Assembly (NCBI GenBank): GCA_944386805.1
Contig: CALXCO010000001.1
Coordinates: 62,001 to 126,000 of the forward strand
Direction: 5' to 3'
Origin: an uncultured Clostridia bacterium
Lineage (GTDB): Bacteria; Bacillota; Clostridia; Oscillospirales; Ruminococcaceae
Length of the DNA: 64,000 nucleotides
The position numbers were made by a program, and so were the translations under genes. Position 1 is the first letter of the stretch; each line of letters opens with the position of its first letter. This document shows, one piece after another, positions 7,854-16,601 of the stretch. The notes beneath the pieces were generated by a model that had not been told where the DNA came from, ran no database searches, and worked only from the letters and a program-made list of their open reading frames with translations.

Positions 7854-8076
7854 AGCCGCTGCCTCCTTCGATGGACTTAAAGTTGAGATAATCGTCCACA
7901 CTGCCGGTATGGCAGAACTGGTTCCACGAGCGGATGACCGGGAGGGAGTCGGTTCTGGGCGGCGGGACGGGGATTTCAAACGGGATATCGGGTGGGACGG
8001 CAGGCCGGGGGGAATCCGGACGCTGAGGTGTCAGCGGGTTATCTGCCAGATCTCTGGATTTTTGTGTTGTTTCCAT
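7771..8076 (-). CDS. YqzL-like small protein, extended at both ends
   Basis: Between era and recO in Firmicutes sits the short YqzL, whose core reads W-x-x-F-x-x-T-G-S-x-D-x-Y-L. Here the same core (WNQFCHTGSVDDYLNF) lies in the middle of a 101-residue frame, preceded by a proline-rich segment and followed by a tail that overlaps the first 83 bases of recO. AGGAGG nine bases before the ATG at 8076 supports the start. The proline-rich N-terminus suggests an unstructured arm. Function of YqzL is unknown. Confidence 0.65.
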   Translation of the reverse strand: METTQKSRDLADNPLTPQRPDSPRPAVPPDIPFEIPVPPPRTDSLPVIRSWNQFCHTGSVDDYLNFKSIEGGSGFASQNPRNRFGADAVWFPGQTSDPAQF

Positions 8077-8187
8077 TTTGCACATCCTCCTGACCGCAGG
8101 GAAAAACCTGCTCAGAGGTATGATGTGCAGGTTTTGTCAGAATATACGCGAAAAAATTGGACATGCAATATTTCGGTGACGCACGAT

Positions 8188-9102
8188 TTATTCGTTGTCG
8201 TCATAAGTCAGGCCGACCGAGCGGATGGCACGTTCATCATTGCGCCAGTCGTTGCGGACCTTAACCCAGGTTTTGAGGTTAATTTTGGTATCGAGAAAGT
8301 TTTCCAGATCGGTGCGGGCATCGGTCGAGATTTTTTTCAGCATCTGGCCGCCCTTGCCGATAATCATCCCCTTGTGACTTTCCCGTTCGCAGTAGATGGT
8401 CGCCTCGATGTCGAGGATATCGGGGTTATTTTCCCGTTCCCGCATCTTTTCGATGACGACGGCGGTGCCATGGGGGACTTCGTCCCGCATATTGCGCAGG
8501 ATTTTTTCCCGGATGACCTCGGCAGCGATGGTACGCTCCGGCTGATCGGTCAGGGTGTCCTCAGGGAAGTAGAAGGGACCTTCAGGGCAGTTTTTCTTCA
8601 GCTCGTCCAGCACCAGACTGACCCCATTGTTGCCGGTGACCGAGACGGGCACGACGGCCGTAAAGGGGTAAAGTGCGCTGATTTCAGCGATTCTCTGGAG
8701 AATCTGTTCCTTATCGATCAGGTCGATTTTATTGACGACCAAGATGACCGGCAGTTTGCGTGCCTTAAACGTTTCAATCAGTTCCAGCTCCTGCTCGTTC
8801 ATTGCGCCCATCGGTTCGACGAGAAAGAGGACGAGGTCGACCTCACCGATGCTGTTTTTGACGACATTGTTCATATGTCCTGACAGCTTGGTTTTGGGCT
8901 TATGGAAGCCGGGGGTATCCAGGAAGCAGAGCTGGGTATTGTCGTCGGTCAGTACGCCGAGGATACGGGTGCGGGTCGTCTGGGGTTTAGAAGAGACGAT
9001 GGCGATTTTTTCACCCAGCAGCGCGTTCATCAGCGACGATTTTCCAACATTGGGTTTGCCGACGATAGCGACGAACCCGGATTTGGTAGCAGTATGATTC
9101 AT
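8188..9102 (-). CDS. era: GTPase Era
   Basis: The 304-residue product has an N-terminal GTPase with G1 GKPNVGKSS, G3 DTPG and G4 NKID, and a C-terminal KH domain with GKGGQMLKKI. Era binds the 3' end of 16S rRNA and licenses 30S subunit maturation. GAAAGGA precedes the ATG. It lies in the conserved ybeY-dgkA-era-recO order, grouping ribosome and envelope maturation with repair. Confidence 0.97.
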   Translation of the reverse strand: MNHTATKSGFVAIVGKPNVGKSSLMNALLGEKIAIVSSKPQTTRTRILGVLTDDNTQLCFLDTPGFHKPKTKLSGHMNNVVKNSIGEVDLVLFLVEPMGAMNEQELELIETFKARKLPVILVVNKIDLIDKEQILQRIAEISALYPFTAVVPVSVTGNNGVSLVLDELKKNCPEGPFYFPEDTLTDQPERTIAAEVIREKILRNMRDEVPHGTAVVIEKMRERENNPDILDIEATIYCERESHKGMIIGKGGQMLKKISTDARTDLENFLDTKINLKTWVKVRNDWRNDERAIRSVGLTYDDNE

Positions 9103-9154
9103 GAAAGTGTCCTTTCGTAATTGCTTAATAAAAATGAGGGGAAGGGAGCAGGAT

Positions 9155-9643
9155 TCACCGGCGCGGATGGTAAAAGAAGGTGAACCAGACGCTCCCCACG
9201 ATCAGCACCGCAAAAACCGGCAGCCTCCAGCTGGTCACAATCAGCAGGAGAGTGTCGGTCAAACGTGGGAACTGTAGAAAGAGTACGCATCCAATTACAG
9301 CGGCAGTGACAGCGCCGACCAGTACCGCACCGGCCGCGATATCCTTGACTTTACCGGCGATCGGATGGAACCCAGGGGAGACCAGGTCGGTCAGATGTTC
9401 GACGGCAGTATTGACCGCTTCGAGAGAGATGACCAGCCCAATCGCAAAAAAAAGCAACCCGAACTGCGCCCGTTCCAGCCGGTAAACAAGCGAAAAAGCG
9501 GTTATAAACACCGCTGCACTCAGATGGAAGCGCATATTTCGCTCAGACAGACAGGCTTTCAGGCCGCGCGCAGCGTACAGGAAGCTTTTTAAGAAGGCGG
9601 CAAACTGATTTGCTGCAGGCATTTTATCAGATACCTTCATCAT
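9155..9643 (-). CDS. dgkA: Diacylglycerol kinase family protein (undecaprenol kinase)
   Basis: The product of up to 162 residues has the DgkA signature: ERNMRFHL before the first membrane helix and EAVNTAVEHLTDLV between helices, with about three transmembrane segments followed by an extra C-terminal hydrophobic pair. In Gram-positive bacteria this enzyme phosphorylates undecaprenol to regenerate the lipid carrier for cell-wall synthesis. The first ATG overlaps the ybeY stop by 17 bases; a later ATG at 9622 is also possible. A cytidine deaminase gene often found next to it is absent. Confidence 0.9.
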   Translation of the reverse strand: MMKVSDKMPAANQFAAFLKSFLYAARGLKACLSERNMRFHLSAAVFITAFSLVYRLERAQFGLLFFAIGLVISLEAVNTAVEHLTDLVSPGFHPIAGKVKDIAAGAVLVGAVTAAVIGCVLFLQFPRLTDTLLLIVTSWRLPVFAVLIVGSVWFTFFYHPRR

Positions 9644-10133
9644 CCATTACATAGCTGGCGCCTCTGGGGAGACCCAGCATGGTCATGACAGTTTCTTCCT
9701 TTTCACGCATATGCACAGCCTCGACGCCGCCGTTGACATGGTCATAACCCAGCAGGTGGAACATCGAATGAGCGGTCAGATAGCCGACCTCACGCTGGAG
9801 GGAGTGGCCATAGAGTTCTGCCTGTTCAACCGCCTTGGGCATCGAGATCACGATATCACCCAGCATCGCGGCACCGGCCTCATTATGGTCATAGACGCCG
9901 TTTTCACCCAGCGGGAAAGACAGCACATCGGTAACCGAGTCGATGTTGCGGTGCTGTTTATTAAGCAGTCTGATTTCGTCGTTATCGACGAAGGTGACCG
10001 AGATTTCAGCGTCTTCGGGGAAATTTTCCAGCCGGAGAGCGGCGTTGCAGCAGCGCCGGACAAGCAGACGGATACCGGTCGGGATTTTCACAACATTCTG
10101 GCGGTTTGAGATGATAACTTTCACTTTATTCAT
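9627..10133 (-). CDS. ybeY: Endoribonuclease YbeY (rRNA maturation)
   Basis: The 168-residue product carries the zinc-binding signature HSMFHLLGYDH (HxxxHxxGxDH) and the family motif LNKQHRNIDSVTDVLSFP. YbeY acts in 16S rRNA 3' processing and ribosome quality control. The ATG at 10133 overlaps the end of phoH by eight bases, a sign of translational coupling; longer frames upstream lie inside phoH. Confidence 0.96.
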   Translation of the reverse strand: MNKVKVIISNRQNVVKIPTGIRLLVRRCCNAALRLENFPEDAEISVTFVDNDEIRLLNKQHRNIDSVTDVLSFPLGENGVYDHNEAGAAMLGDIVISMPKAVEQAELYGHSLQREVGYLTAHSMFHLLGYDHVNGGVEAVHMREKEETVMTMLGLPRGASYVMDDEGI

Positions 10134-11100
10134 GGCGTTTGGATTTGCCCTCCTCATAATAACGGTCATAAGCTTTGATGATATCCTGTACCAGTTTGTG
10201 ACGAACGACGTCCTTCTCACTGAAACGGACGATGCCGATATCCTCGACATTGCGCAGCACACGGGTTGCCTCAATCAGGCCGGAGACCTTGCCATCAGGC
10301 AGGTCGATCTGGGTCACGTCGCCGGTGACGACGACTTTGGAGCCGAAGCCCAGCCGGGTCAGGAACATTTTCATCTGTTCGCGGGTGGTATTCTGTGCCT
10401 CATCCAGGATGATAAACGACTCATCCAGCGTCCGTCCGCGCATATAGGCAAGGGGAGCGACTTCGATACTGCCGCGTTCATGCAGCCGCTGGAAGTTTTC
10501 AGCGCCGAGAAAGTCAAACAGCGCGTCATACAGCGGGCGCAGATAAGGGTCGACCTTATTTTGGAGGTCACCGGGCAGGAAGCCGAGTTTTTCTCCAGCT
10601 TCGACAGCGGGGCGGGTGAGGATGATCCGGCTGACGACACCGGCCTTGAAAGCTTTTACAGCCATTGCGACGGCGAGGTAAGTTTTGCCGGTACCGGCGG
10701 GACCTACGCCGAAGGTAATGGTATTGCGTTCAATGGTTTTGATATACCGTTTCTGACCGACGGTTTTAGGGGAGACGGGCTTGCCTTTTTGGGTGATGCA
10801 GATGCAGTCACCTGCGAGGCTCATTGCCTCCTGCTGCTCACCGCCGGCGGCGGCATCCAGCGCATAGCGGATAGCGACCTCATCGGGGTTTTTCCCGGAG
10901 CGGATGAGCGAGAGGATATTTTCAGCGGCCGCGGCGGCGATTTCAACCGCGGAATCATCCCCGGCAATTTTCAGGCCATCCTCACGGATGCTGAGGGTCA
11001 CGGGGCAATATTTCATAAAGACGCTGAGGTTCTCATCGAAACTGCCGCAGAAAACGGATATTTCATCAGTATCGCGAAACGGAATCAGCTGTTCAGCCAA
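10126..11100 (-). CDS. phoH: PhoH family ATPase
   Basis: The 324-residue product has the PhoH core: Walker A GPAGTGKTYLA, LTRPAVEAGEKLGFLPGD, LDEAQN as Walker B, and TRLGFGSKVVVTGD near the C-terminus. An N-terminal KH-like RNA-binding part precedes it. PhoH proteins are probably RNA helicases or chaperones linked with YbeY. A TTG at 11100 is the only plausible start because the frame closes just upstream. A 200-base spacer separates it from yqfD, with a TATAAT at 11182-11177 on the minus strand. Confidence 0.92.
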   Translation of the reverse strand: MAEQLIPFRDTDEISVFCGSFDENLSVFMKYCPVTLSIREDGLKIAGDDSAVEIAAAAAENILSLIRSGKNPDEVAIRYALDAAAGGEQQEAMSLAGDCICITQKGKPVSPKTVGQKRYIKTIERNTITFGVGPAGTGKTYLAVAMAVKAFKAGVVSRIILTRPAVEAGEKLGFLPGDLQNKVDPYLRPLYDALFDFLGAENFQRLHERGSIEVAPLAYMRGRTLDESFIILDEAQNTTREQMKMFLTRLGFGSKVVVTGDVTQIDLPDGKVSGLIEATRVLRNVEDIGIVRFSEKDVVRHKLVQDIIKAYDRYYEEGKSKRHE

Positions 11101-11176
11101 GTTGGATCATCATTCCTTTCCTGAATTTCCGGCAGCCGGATTCGCAGGAAACGGACTGCCCTTTCAAATTACTAGT

Positions 11177-11182
11177 ATTATA
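11177..11182 (-). promoter_or_regulatory. Possible -10 element for the phoH-mutS2 run
   Basis: TATAAT on the minus strand lies about 77 bases before the phoH start inside the 200-base gap between yqfD and phoH. The best -35 at 17 bases (GATACA) is poor, so the promoter is tentative. Nothing else was recognised in the gap. Confidence 0.35.
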
Positions 11183-11302
11183 CCATAAAAAAAGCATTTT
11201 GTATCTATGCTCTTTTCACAAAATTTTTCGTCTGTTCTTGTAATACCAGCATCAAGTTTGACGATATGGAGAACTACTGACGAACCGGCCAAACGCTGCA
11301 AA

Positions 11303-12589
11303 TTACATCGGCTCTCCTTCGGTGCCGGCGTCCTCAAATGACACCTCGATCTTTTTTTGAGACGCGATATCCATCCGGCAGAGGTAATCGACCGTCAGGG
11401 TAGCGACGCCATTTTCGATTGTCATTTTTTCTTCTCTGGAGAGGATTTCACCGTCGGCGAGGTTTTCAGCTTCCCACGCAGTCGCGGCCTGCTGGAGCTG
11501 GGCGAGCGCCTCTTCTTCCGTAAACGTTTTTTCCGTTTCAGTATAACTTTCCCGAAGGGTTTTAATCATGCCAATTGGAAATTGGATGCCGGCGATGGTC
11601 AGCGGCTGCCGAGAGACCGTCTCCTCCCATTGGACAGGCAGTTCACTTTCTGGCTGCTCGGAGGATTCCGGGCCGGAGAAGAGGAAGCCGGTCACCTGCT
11701 CAAACATGTTGACTGCCTGACCGGCGGCCTTTTTCACCCCATCCGGCAGATAGAGCGGGATTGCTTTTCCGAACAGTTCGACGCTCCAGCGCACCTCTTC
11801 ATCATCCAGATATTCTCTTTCCGGCTGCTGGATATCCAGCGTAAATTCACGGGAGAATTTCGCATCTGCCAGCACCATTGCACTTGCATGGACATAACGG
11901 GTTTTGCCGTCAGCCGATTCGGTGATACCGGTGACGATCTGCTGGCCTTTTCCGACCGTTTCACCGGTTTTGACGCTTTCCTGCCCGTTGTACACCTCCA
12001 GATAGACGATGGTTCCGGTTTCAGCGGCGATAATATCGCACGGGTCAGTCGGCAGGACGGTCGGGATCTGTGCCGCTTCGTTGATTTCAATTTCGACATG
12101 GGAGCCGATCTTGTTGACAGCGCAGTATCCGACGCCGGGGATGGTTTCGAGAATATGGTCAGCGACCACCTGCATATCGACGGACGGAAGAAAACTGCCG
12201 ATTCGGAGACCGGCGTCTTCGGCGGCATCGAGTACCAGTGATTCATCGATTTGGGAGAGACCGTTGACTGTCATTGCCCAGGTGAAGCACTGGGAGAACA
12301 GCAGCGCGCCGGTCAGGACAATTGGCCAGACAATCAGTCCCAGCCGTTTGCGGTAGCGCATCAGGGTATAGGAGACGCCGTCTTTTTCCAGCACCGACAG
12401 TTCGCAACCCAGATCTTCGGCGAGACTGCGTGCCTGTTTATAATCTTTTTGGGGGATATACCCGAACAGCACCCCATCGGTGCTGCAAAACCGTTCAGCG
12501 GAGATCTCCTCTTCCGCGCAGCAGTTGATAAACCGTGCGGTATCACCTTCCACCCGAATCAGCAGACATCCCGGTTTATAATTTCCCAT
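11303..12589 (-). CDS. yqfD: Sporulation protein YqfD
   Basis: The 428-residue product has the YqfD pattern: a soluble N-terminus, one membrane helix near residues 95-115 (LIVWPIVLTGALLFSQCF), then an outside domain with GSFLPSVDMQ, IPGVGYCAVNKIGSHVEIEI and a long C-terminal region. YqfD is needed for efficient forespore development and is normally encoded right after yqfC. Here yqfC lies in the opposite direction, 100 bases away. The ATG at 12589 is used; an in-frame ATG at 12610 overlaps the ribosome site. Confidence 0.9.
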   Translation of the reverse strand: MGNYKPGCLLIRVEGDTARFINCCAEEEISAERFCSTDGVLFGYIPQKDYKQARSLAEDLGCELSVLEKDGVSYTLMRYRKRLGLIVWPIVLTGALLFSQCFTWAMTVNGLSQIDESLVLDAAEDAGLRIGSFLPSVDMQVVADHILETIPGVGYCAVNKIGSHVEIEINEAAQIPTVLPTDPCDIIAAETGTIVYLEVYNGQESVKTGETVGKGQQIVTGITESADGKTRYVHASAMVLADAKFSREFTLDIQQPEREYLDDEEVRWSVELFGKAIPLYLPDGVKKAAGQAVNMFEQVTGFLFSGPESSEQPESELPVQWEETVSRQPLTIAGIQFPIGMIKTLRESYTETEKTFTEEEALAQLQQAATAWEAENLADGEILSREEKMTIENGVATLTVDYLCRMDIASQKKIEVSFEDAGTEGEPM

Positions 12590-12712
12590 CGCATCTTCAC
12601 ACCTTTCCATTTGGCTGGCTCCGTCAATGCCGTTGCGGTTAAGTATATGCCTGCCCTTTTGCGAATATAATGTCAGGCATCCAATTGCGAATGGGAAGGG
12701 ATGGTGCGGACG

Positions 12713-12961
12713 ATGGCGAAAAAGCGGGACGGGTTTCTTGACGAGTTCAGGGTGAGCCTGACAGCACCCTTTCAGATGTGGGAAAACGGTGTGATCTACA
12801 CCGAACGGTGCAGTGCGGTGCTGGATATCGGGGAGGGATACCTGCGGTTTAAGCTGGGGAAAACTCCTTGCACCATCTGGGGGAATGGGCTGGAGATTTT
12901 ATCCTATCAGGACAATCGTCTGCTGGCACGAGGGGAGGTTGAGCGGATTGACTTTGGTTAA
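12713..12961 (+). CDS. yqfC: Sporulation protein YqfC (YabP/YqfC family)
   Basis: The 82-residue product matches the YabP/YqfC fold: FQMWENGVIYTERCSAVLDIGEGYLRFKLG followed by IWGNGLEILSYQDNRLLARGEVERIDF. The family acts in the mother cell during sporulation. GGGAAGGG lies 12 bases before the chosen ATG; ATG 12701 and GTG 12704 in frame are less likely. A TATAAT at 12666-12671 may be its -10. It is followed by ylbJ, whose start overlaps it by 14 bases. Confidence 0.88.
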   Translation: MAKKRDGFLDEFRVSLTAPFQMWENGVIYTERCSAVLDIGEGYLRFKLGKTPCTIWGNGLEILSYQDNRLLARGEVERIDFG

Positions 12962-14048
12962 AGCCCACAGGGCCGGGCGAGGACTGCTGACGGTTTGCGG
13001 ACTGGGAACAGGGGTACTGCTGCTGGTGCAGTCGGAAGTTGCGGCGGAGGGTGTGCGTAAGGGAATTGAACTTTGTCTGGATACAGTAATACCGTCGCTG
13101 TTTATCTTTATGGTATTTTGCGACCTGCTGTCGGGTGCAGGGACGGACAACATATTATTGCGTCCGTTTGGACTGCTGGCAAGGCTTTACCGTCTGCCGG
13201 AGGTGACAGGACCGGCACTGCTGCTGGGGGTCATCGGCGGGTACCCAATCGGCGCACGGATGGCGGTGTCGATGAAACGGGAGGGCAGGCTGTCCGGCGA
13301 ACAGGCCGGACGGTTATTGACGGTCGCTTATGGTGCCAGCCCGGCGTTTATGGCGGGAGTCGGATGGTACGTCTTCGGGAGCGGCAAACTTGGATTGGCG
13401 CTGTGGGGGTGCCAACTGGCGGCGTGCGTGCTGACAGGGGCATTGATGGCACGTTTTTATTCTGCCGACCATACGCCCAGTTATGTGACAGAAGGCGGCA
13501 GACTGGGCGAGCGGTTTGTCGGAGCAGTTGTGTCGGCGGTCCGTGGGATGGGGATTATCTGCGGGTTTGTCGTCGTCTTTTCGGTGGCTGGCAGTTACCT
13601 GAATCTGCTGCCGGGCGAAGTAGGCCGGTGGATTACCGCTGGATTGGAGGTCAGCGTCGGGTGCAGCACCGCACGCGGAATGCCTTACCGGATCGCGATA
13701 CTCTGCATCACCGGGTGCTGTTCGCTGGGCGGCGTATCGGTCTGGCTGCAAAACGCCTGTTTTTTAAGAGGCAGCGGAATCTCAATGCGGCTGTTTTTTG
13801 TCAGCCGGCTGGTGCATCTGCCGGTCAGTATCCTGCTGACGTTGGCGGCAGATAAACTGTTTGGCTTTTCAGGATGGGCAGCGGAGGCTGTCTTTTCCAG
13901 CTTTGGTTCCACGGTTGCCGGTCAGGCCAGTGCCGCGTCGATTGGAAGCGGAAATTTGGTTTCTTCGGTGTTTTTGGTCGTTTGCTGTCTGATGCTCTTG
14001 CCAGGCGGGCGGAAGGTGTGCTATAATACTTCTGATTTTACGCGGTGA
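12948..14048 (+). CDS. ylbJ: Sporulation integral membrane protein YlbJ
   Basis: The 366-residue, very hydrophobic product contains VIGGYPIGARMAVSM and the gate-domain repeats of the nucleoside-recognition family, the hallmarks of YlbJ, a sigma-E-dependent membrane protein needed for spore cortex formation. About eight membrane segments are visible. A TTG at 12948 is chosen because AGGGGAGG lies nine bases upstream and inside the end of yqfC, implying coupled translation. Confidence 0.9.
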   Translation: MTLVKAHRAGRGLLTVCGLGTGVLLLVQSEVAAEGVRKGIELCLDTVIPSLFIFMVFCDLLSGAGTDNILLRPFGLLARLYRLPEVTGPALLLGVIGGYPIGARMAVSMKREGRLSGEQAGRLLTVAYGASPAFMAGVGWYVFGSGKLGLALWGCQLAACVLTGALMARFYSADHTPSYVTEGGRLGERFVGAVVSAVRGMGIICGFVVVFSVAGSYLNLLPGEVGRWITAGLEVSVGCSTARGMPYRIAILCITGCCSLGGVSVWLQNACFLRGSGISMRLFFVSRLVHLPVSILLTLAADKLFGFSGWAAEAVFSSFGSTVAGQASAASIGSGNLVSSVFLVVCCLMLLPGGRKVCYNTSDFTR

Positions 14049-14049
14049 A

Positions 14050-14072
14050 CAGCGCTGCCGGGAGCAGCGCTG
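14050..14072 (+). other. GC-rich hairpin after ylbJ
   Basis: CAGCGCTGC and GCAGCGCTG form a perfect 9-bp stem with a five-base loop right after the ylbJ stop. No T-run follows, so it is more likely an mRNA-end or pausing structure than a complete terminator. Confidence 0.4.
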
Positions 14073-14103
14073 CGGCGCAGCGGATAAGAAGGGAGACAGG
14101 GTG

Positions 14104-14313
14104 ATGGCTCTGTTTGGCAAGAAAATCGAACCGTCCTGTGCCTATTGCGAGTGGGGCGTACCGGAAGAGGAGGAAGACATGGTCTTCTGCCGCAAAAAGG
14201 GCGTCGTCTCGATGTCCTACTCCTGCCGGCACTTTCAGTATGCGCCGCTTCGCCGCAAACCGAAGCCGGCGCCGCCGCTGCCGAAATACAGCCCGGAGGA
14301 TTTTAAGATATGA
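14104..14313 (+). CDS. Small cysteine-rich conserved protein
   Basis: The 69-residue product has four cysteines in a CxxC...C...C arrangement (CAYCEWG, VFCRKKG, YSCRHF), suggesting a zinc-binding knuckle, then a proline-rich tail ending in YSPEDFKI. AGGGAG precedes the ATG. Its stop overlaps the start of the RluA-type gene (ATGA), a sign of coupling. Similar small proteins occur widely in Clostridia without a known role; this is recalled from the pattern, not checked. Confidence 0.7.
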   Translation: MALFGKKIEPSCAYCEWGVPEEEEDMVFCRKKGVVSMSYSCRHFQYAPLRRKPKPAPPLPKYSPEDFKI

Positions 14314-15281
14314 GAGAGATGACGATTGGCGTCAACGACGCAGGCCAGCGGCTGGACAAATTTCTGCTCAAAGCATTGCCCGCCTTGCCCAAAACGCTGA
14401 TGTACAAGTTCCTGCGCACCCGCCATATCAAATTGAATGGCAAAAAAGCGGAAATCAGCACCCGCCTTTCCGCCGGGGACAAGCTGACATTATTCATCAG
14501 CGACGAGTTTTTCGTACAGGATTCCCAGCAGCTTTTTATGCAGGCGCGGCCGGAGATTCAGACCGTCTATGAGGATGATAATTTGCTTCTGGTCAATAAA
14601 CCTTCCGGCCTGATTGTCCATGAGGACGAAGGGGAGTCGGTGGACACGCTGATTAACCGGGTGCTGCATTATCTGTATAAAAAGGGAGACTACCATCCCC
14701 AACAGGAAGCGTCCTTCGCACCGGCGCTCTGCAACCGGATTGACCGCAACACCGAAGGTATTGTCATTGTCGCCAAAAACGCCGAGGCACTCCGGCTGCT
14801 CAACGCCTGCATCCGGGACCGGGAACTGCACAAGTATTATCTGTGTTTGCTGAAAGGGGTTCCGTCCCCACGGGAAGCGACATTGCGGCACTTTATGCGC
14901 AAGGACGAGCGGGAGAACAAGGCGATTGTCTATGACCATACCGTCCCAGGCGGTAAAACAATGGTGACCCGTTACCGGGTGCTCAAAAGCTACAAAAAGA
15001 TTGCTCTTGCCGAAATCGAGCTGAAGACCGGCCGCACCCACCAGATTCGCGCACATATGGCCTATATCGGCTGTCCGCTGGTCGGTGACGGCAAATATTC
15101 CGATAACCGCCGGGAACGTGCCCTGGGGTTTAACAGCCAGGCACTGTGCTCCTATAAACTGATCTTTGACTTTAAGGAACCCTGTGCACTTTCCTACCTG
15201 AACGGTCGGGAATTTACCGTCAAACATGTATCGTTTGCGGATGACGCTGTAATTCACCGTCTGGGTGACGCACTGACCTGA
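14310..15281 (+). CDS. RluA family RNA pseudouridine synthase
   Basis: The 323-residue product has an N-terminal S4 RNA-binding domain (AGQRLDKFLLKALP...RTRHIKLNGK) and a catalytic domain with NRIDRNTEGIVIVAK, where the Asp of RIDRNT is the conserved nucleophile of the RluA class. It isomerises uridines in rRNA or tRNA; the target is not predictable (RluC- or RluD-like). The ATG overlaps the stop of the preceding small gene by four bases. Confidence 0.92.
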   Translation: MREMTIGVNDAGQRLDKFLLKALPALPKTLMYKFLRTRHIKLNGKKAEISTRLSAGDKLTLFISDEFFVQDSQQLFMQARPEIQTVYEDDNLLLVNKPSGLIVHEDEGESVDTLINRVLHYLYKKGDYHPQQEASFAPALCNRIDRNTEGIVIVAKNAEALRLLNACIRDRELHKYYLCLLKGVPSPREATLRHFMRKDERENKAIVYDHTVPGGKTMVTRYRVLKSYKKIALAEIELKTGRTHQIRAHMAYIGCPLVGDGKYSDNRRERALGFNSQALCSYKLIFDFKEPCALSYLNGREFTVKHVSFADDAVIHRLGDALT

Positions 15282-15330
15282 GTCATATTCTTTTCCTGCC
15301 CATCATATTCTGTTCCGGGGAGGGAGAGAG

Positions 15331-15699
15331 ATGGAACTGCGCAGCGGGGGACTGTTTCGGAAGGACATTCTGTGCATTGAAGACGGACGCTGTCTGGGGC
15401 GGGCAGACGAGCTGCTGCTGGATTGCAGAGCACCTGCTCCAATGGCGGCTGTCCAATCGGAGAGTCACCAACCGGGCAGCGCACAGGTGAAAGCATTGGT
15501 TGTCCGGGGACGTCCACGGCTGTTTGGGCTGCTCGGCCGGGAACCGGATTTGCTGATCGACTGGAGCGACGTACTGGTGATCGGAGAGGACGCGATTCTG
15601 ATTCGCGGCCAGGGCCGGGAGGTGCAAAGCAGCGGCGGGCTGTTTGGGGCGCACCCGCTGCATGCTTCGCTTGGACGGACGCTGTTCCATACTGATTAA
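15331..15699 (+). CDS. YlmC/YmxH family PRC-barrel protein
   Basis: The 122-residue product follows the YlmC/YmxH pattern: LRSGGLFRKDILCIEDGRCLGRADELLLD, then FGLLGREPDLLIDWSDVLVIGEDAILIR, a PRC-barrel beta domain found in small sporulation-linked proteins. A segment of about 20 residues rich in Ala, Pro, Ser and Gln is inserted after the first strands. It ends with a strong terminator. Role unknown. Confidence 0.75.
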   Translation: MELRSGGLFRKDILCIEDGRCLGRADELLLDCRAPAPMAAVQSESHQPGSAQVKALVVRGRPRLFGLLGREPDLLIDWSDVLVIGEDAILIRGQGREVQSSGGLFGAHPLHASLGRTLFHTD

Positions 15700-15715
15700 A
15701 TAAAATAAGAGAAAA

Positions 15716-15753
15716 ACGGCAGACTGCGATAAGTAACGCGGTCTGTCGTTTTT
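15716..15753 (+). terminator. Bidirectional terminator
   Basis: ACGGCAGACTGCG pairs with CGCGGTCTGTCGT across an eight-base loop and is followed by TTTTT; the other strand also ends in T. It separates the convergent YlmC-like and AlkZ-related genes. Confidence 0.8.
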
Positions 15754-15772
15754 GATTTATATGGTATACAGT

Positions 15773-16447
15773 TTATCGCAACAGCTTTTCCAGCACCTTT
15801 TGCGGAACGTCCAACCGACTGGACAATATGCCGGTCAATTCAGCAAAGCTTTCTTTTGGTTCTTGATGATAGCGGCTGGTGACTACTTCTTCGCCGAACA
15901 CCCTTTCCGCCGTCGTATACTGACCGACGCCCCAGCCGTACTGCCTGCTGGCCTTGTCTTTTTTATAGACGAACTGCCGCACCAGCAGATAGGTCTGCAT
16001 CTGCAACCCGGTCAGAATTCCGTCGAATCCCTTTTCGCCGTTTTTGCCAAACCCACACATTTTTTTGATATCAGCCGACAGCATTTCCCCATTCTGGACG
16101 ACGGCATCCATCACCAGCTTTTCCCGGCGCTTTAGCAATCCGTCCTCATACTTTGCATCGTAATCATACCCATCTCGCCGGTAGTTAGCGAGCAGCGGAA
16201 AGAGTTCTGCCGACACGAACCCGGCTTTATTTCTGACCAGTTTTCCATAACCGATGATCTGCCGCAATGCAGCCTGTTCTCTCCATTCCCAAGGACCTTC
16301 GACACCTTTTTGAAACCATCTTTCAGGCGGCGTCCGCTCTTCCAGCGAATATCCGACAATATCACAGCGGAAAAAGGGCAGGAATCCAACCTGCTGCACC
16401 ACACTTTCCAGTTTTTCGATACCGTCGATAATCGGCAATTCCGTCAT
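15773..16447 (-). CDS. AlkZ-related conserved protein
   Basis: The 224-residue product has the motifs GFLPFFRCDIVGYSLEERTPPERWF, GPWEWR, GKLVRNKAGFVS, NYRRDGYDYDA and YGWGVGQY, which I recall from a clostridial family annotated as related to the AlkZ/YcaQ DNA glycosylases. It may sense or repair damaged DNA, but the catalytic motif of AlkZ cannot be identified with confidence. GAGGGGTGA precedes the ATG. It is a single-gene unit. Confidence 0.6.
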   Translation of the reverse strand: MTELPIIDGIEKLESVVQQVGFLPFFRCDIVGYSLEERTPPERWFQKGVEGPWEWREQAALRQIIGYGKLVRNKAGFVSAELFPLLANYRRDGYDYDAKYEDGLLKRREKLVMDAVVQNGEMLSADIKKMCGFGKNGEKGFDGILTGLQMQTYLLVRQFVYKKDKASRQYGWGVGQYTTAERVFGEEVVTSRYHQEPKESFAELTGILSSRLDVPQKVLEKLLR

Positions 16448-16601
16448 AATGTCACCCCTCTGTTCATATCATCTTTTGATATTTTTATTATAACGCAGTG
16501 TCCGCAGCCGGACAAGAGCGGGCGAAAATTTTCCGGTTCTAACCGGACGAGCCGGAACATATGATGGGGACAGAAAGGTCACCGAAAGGACGTGTCAGAA
16601 G

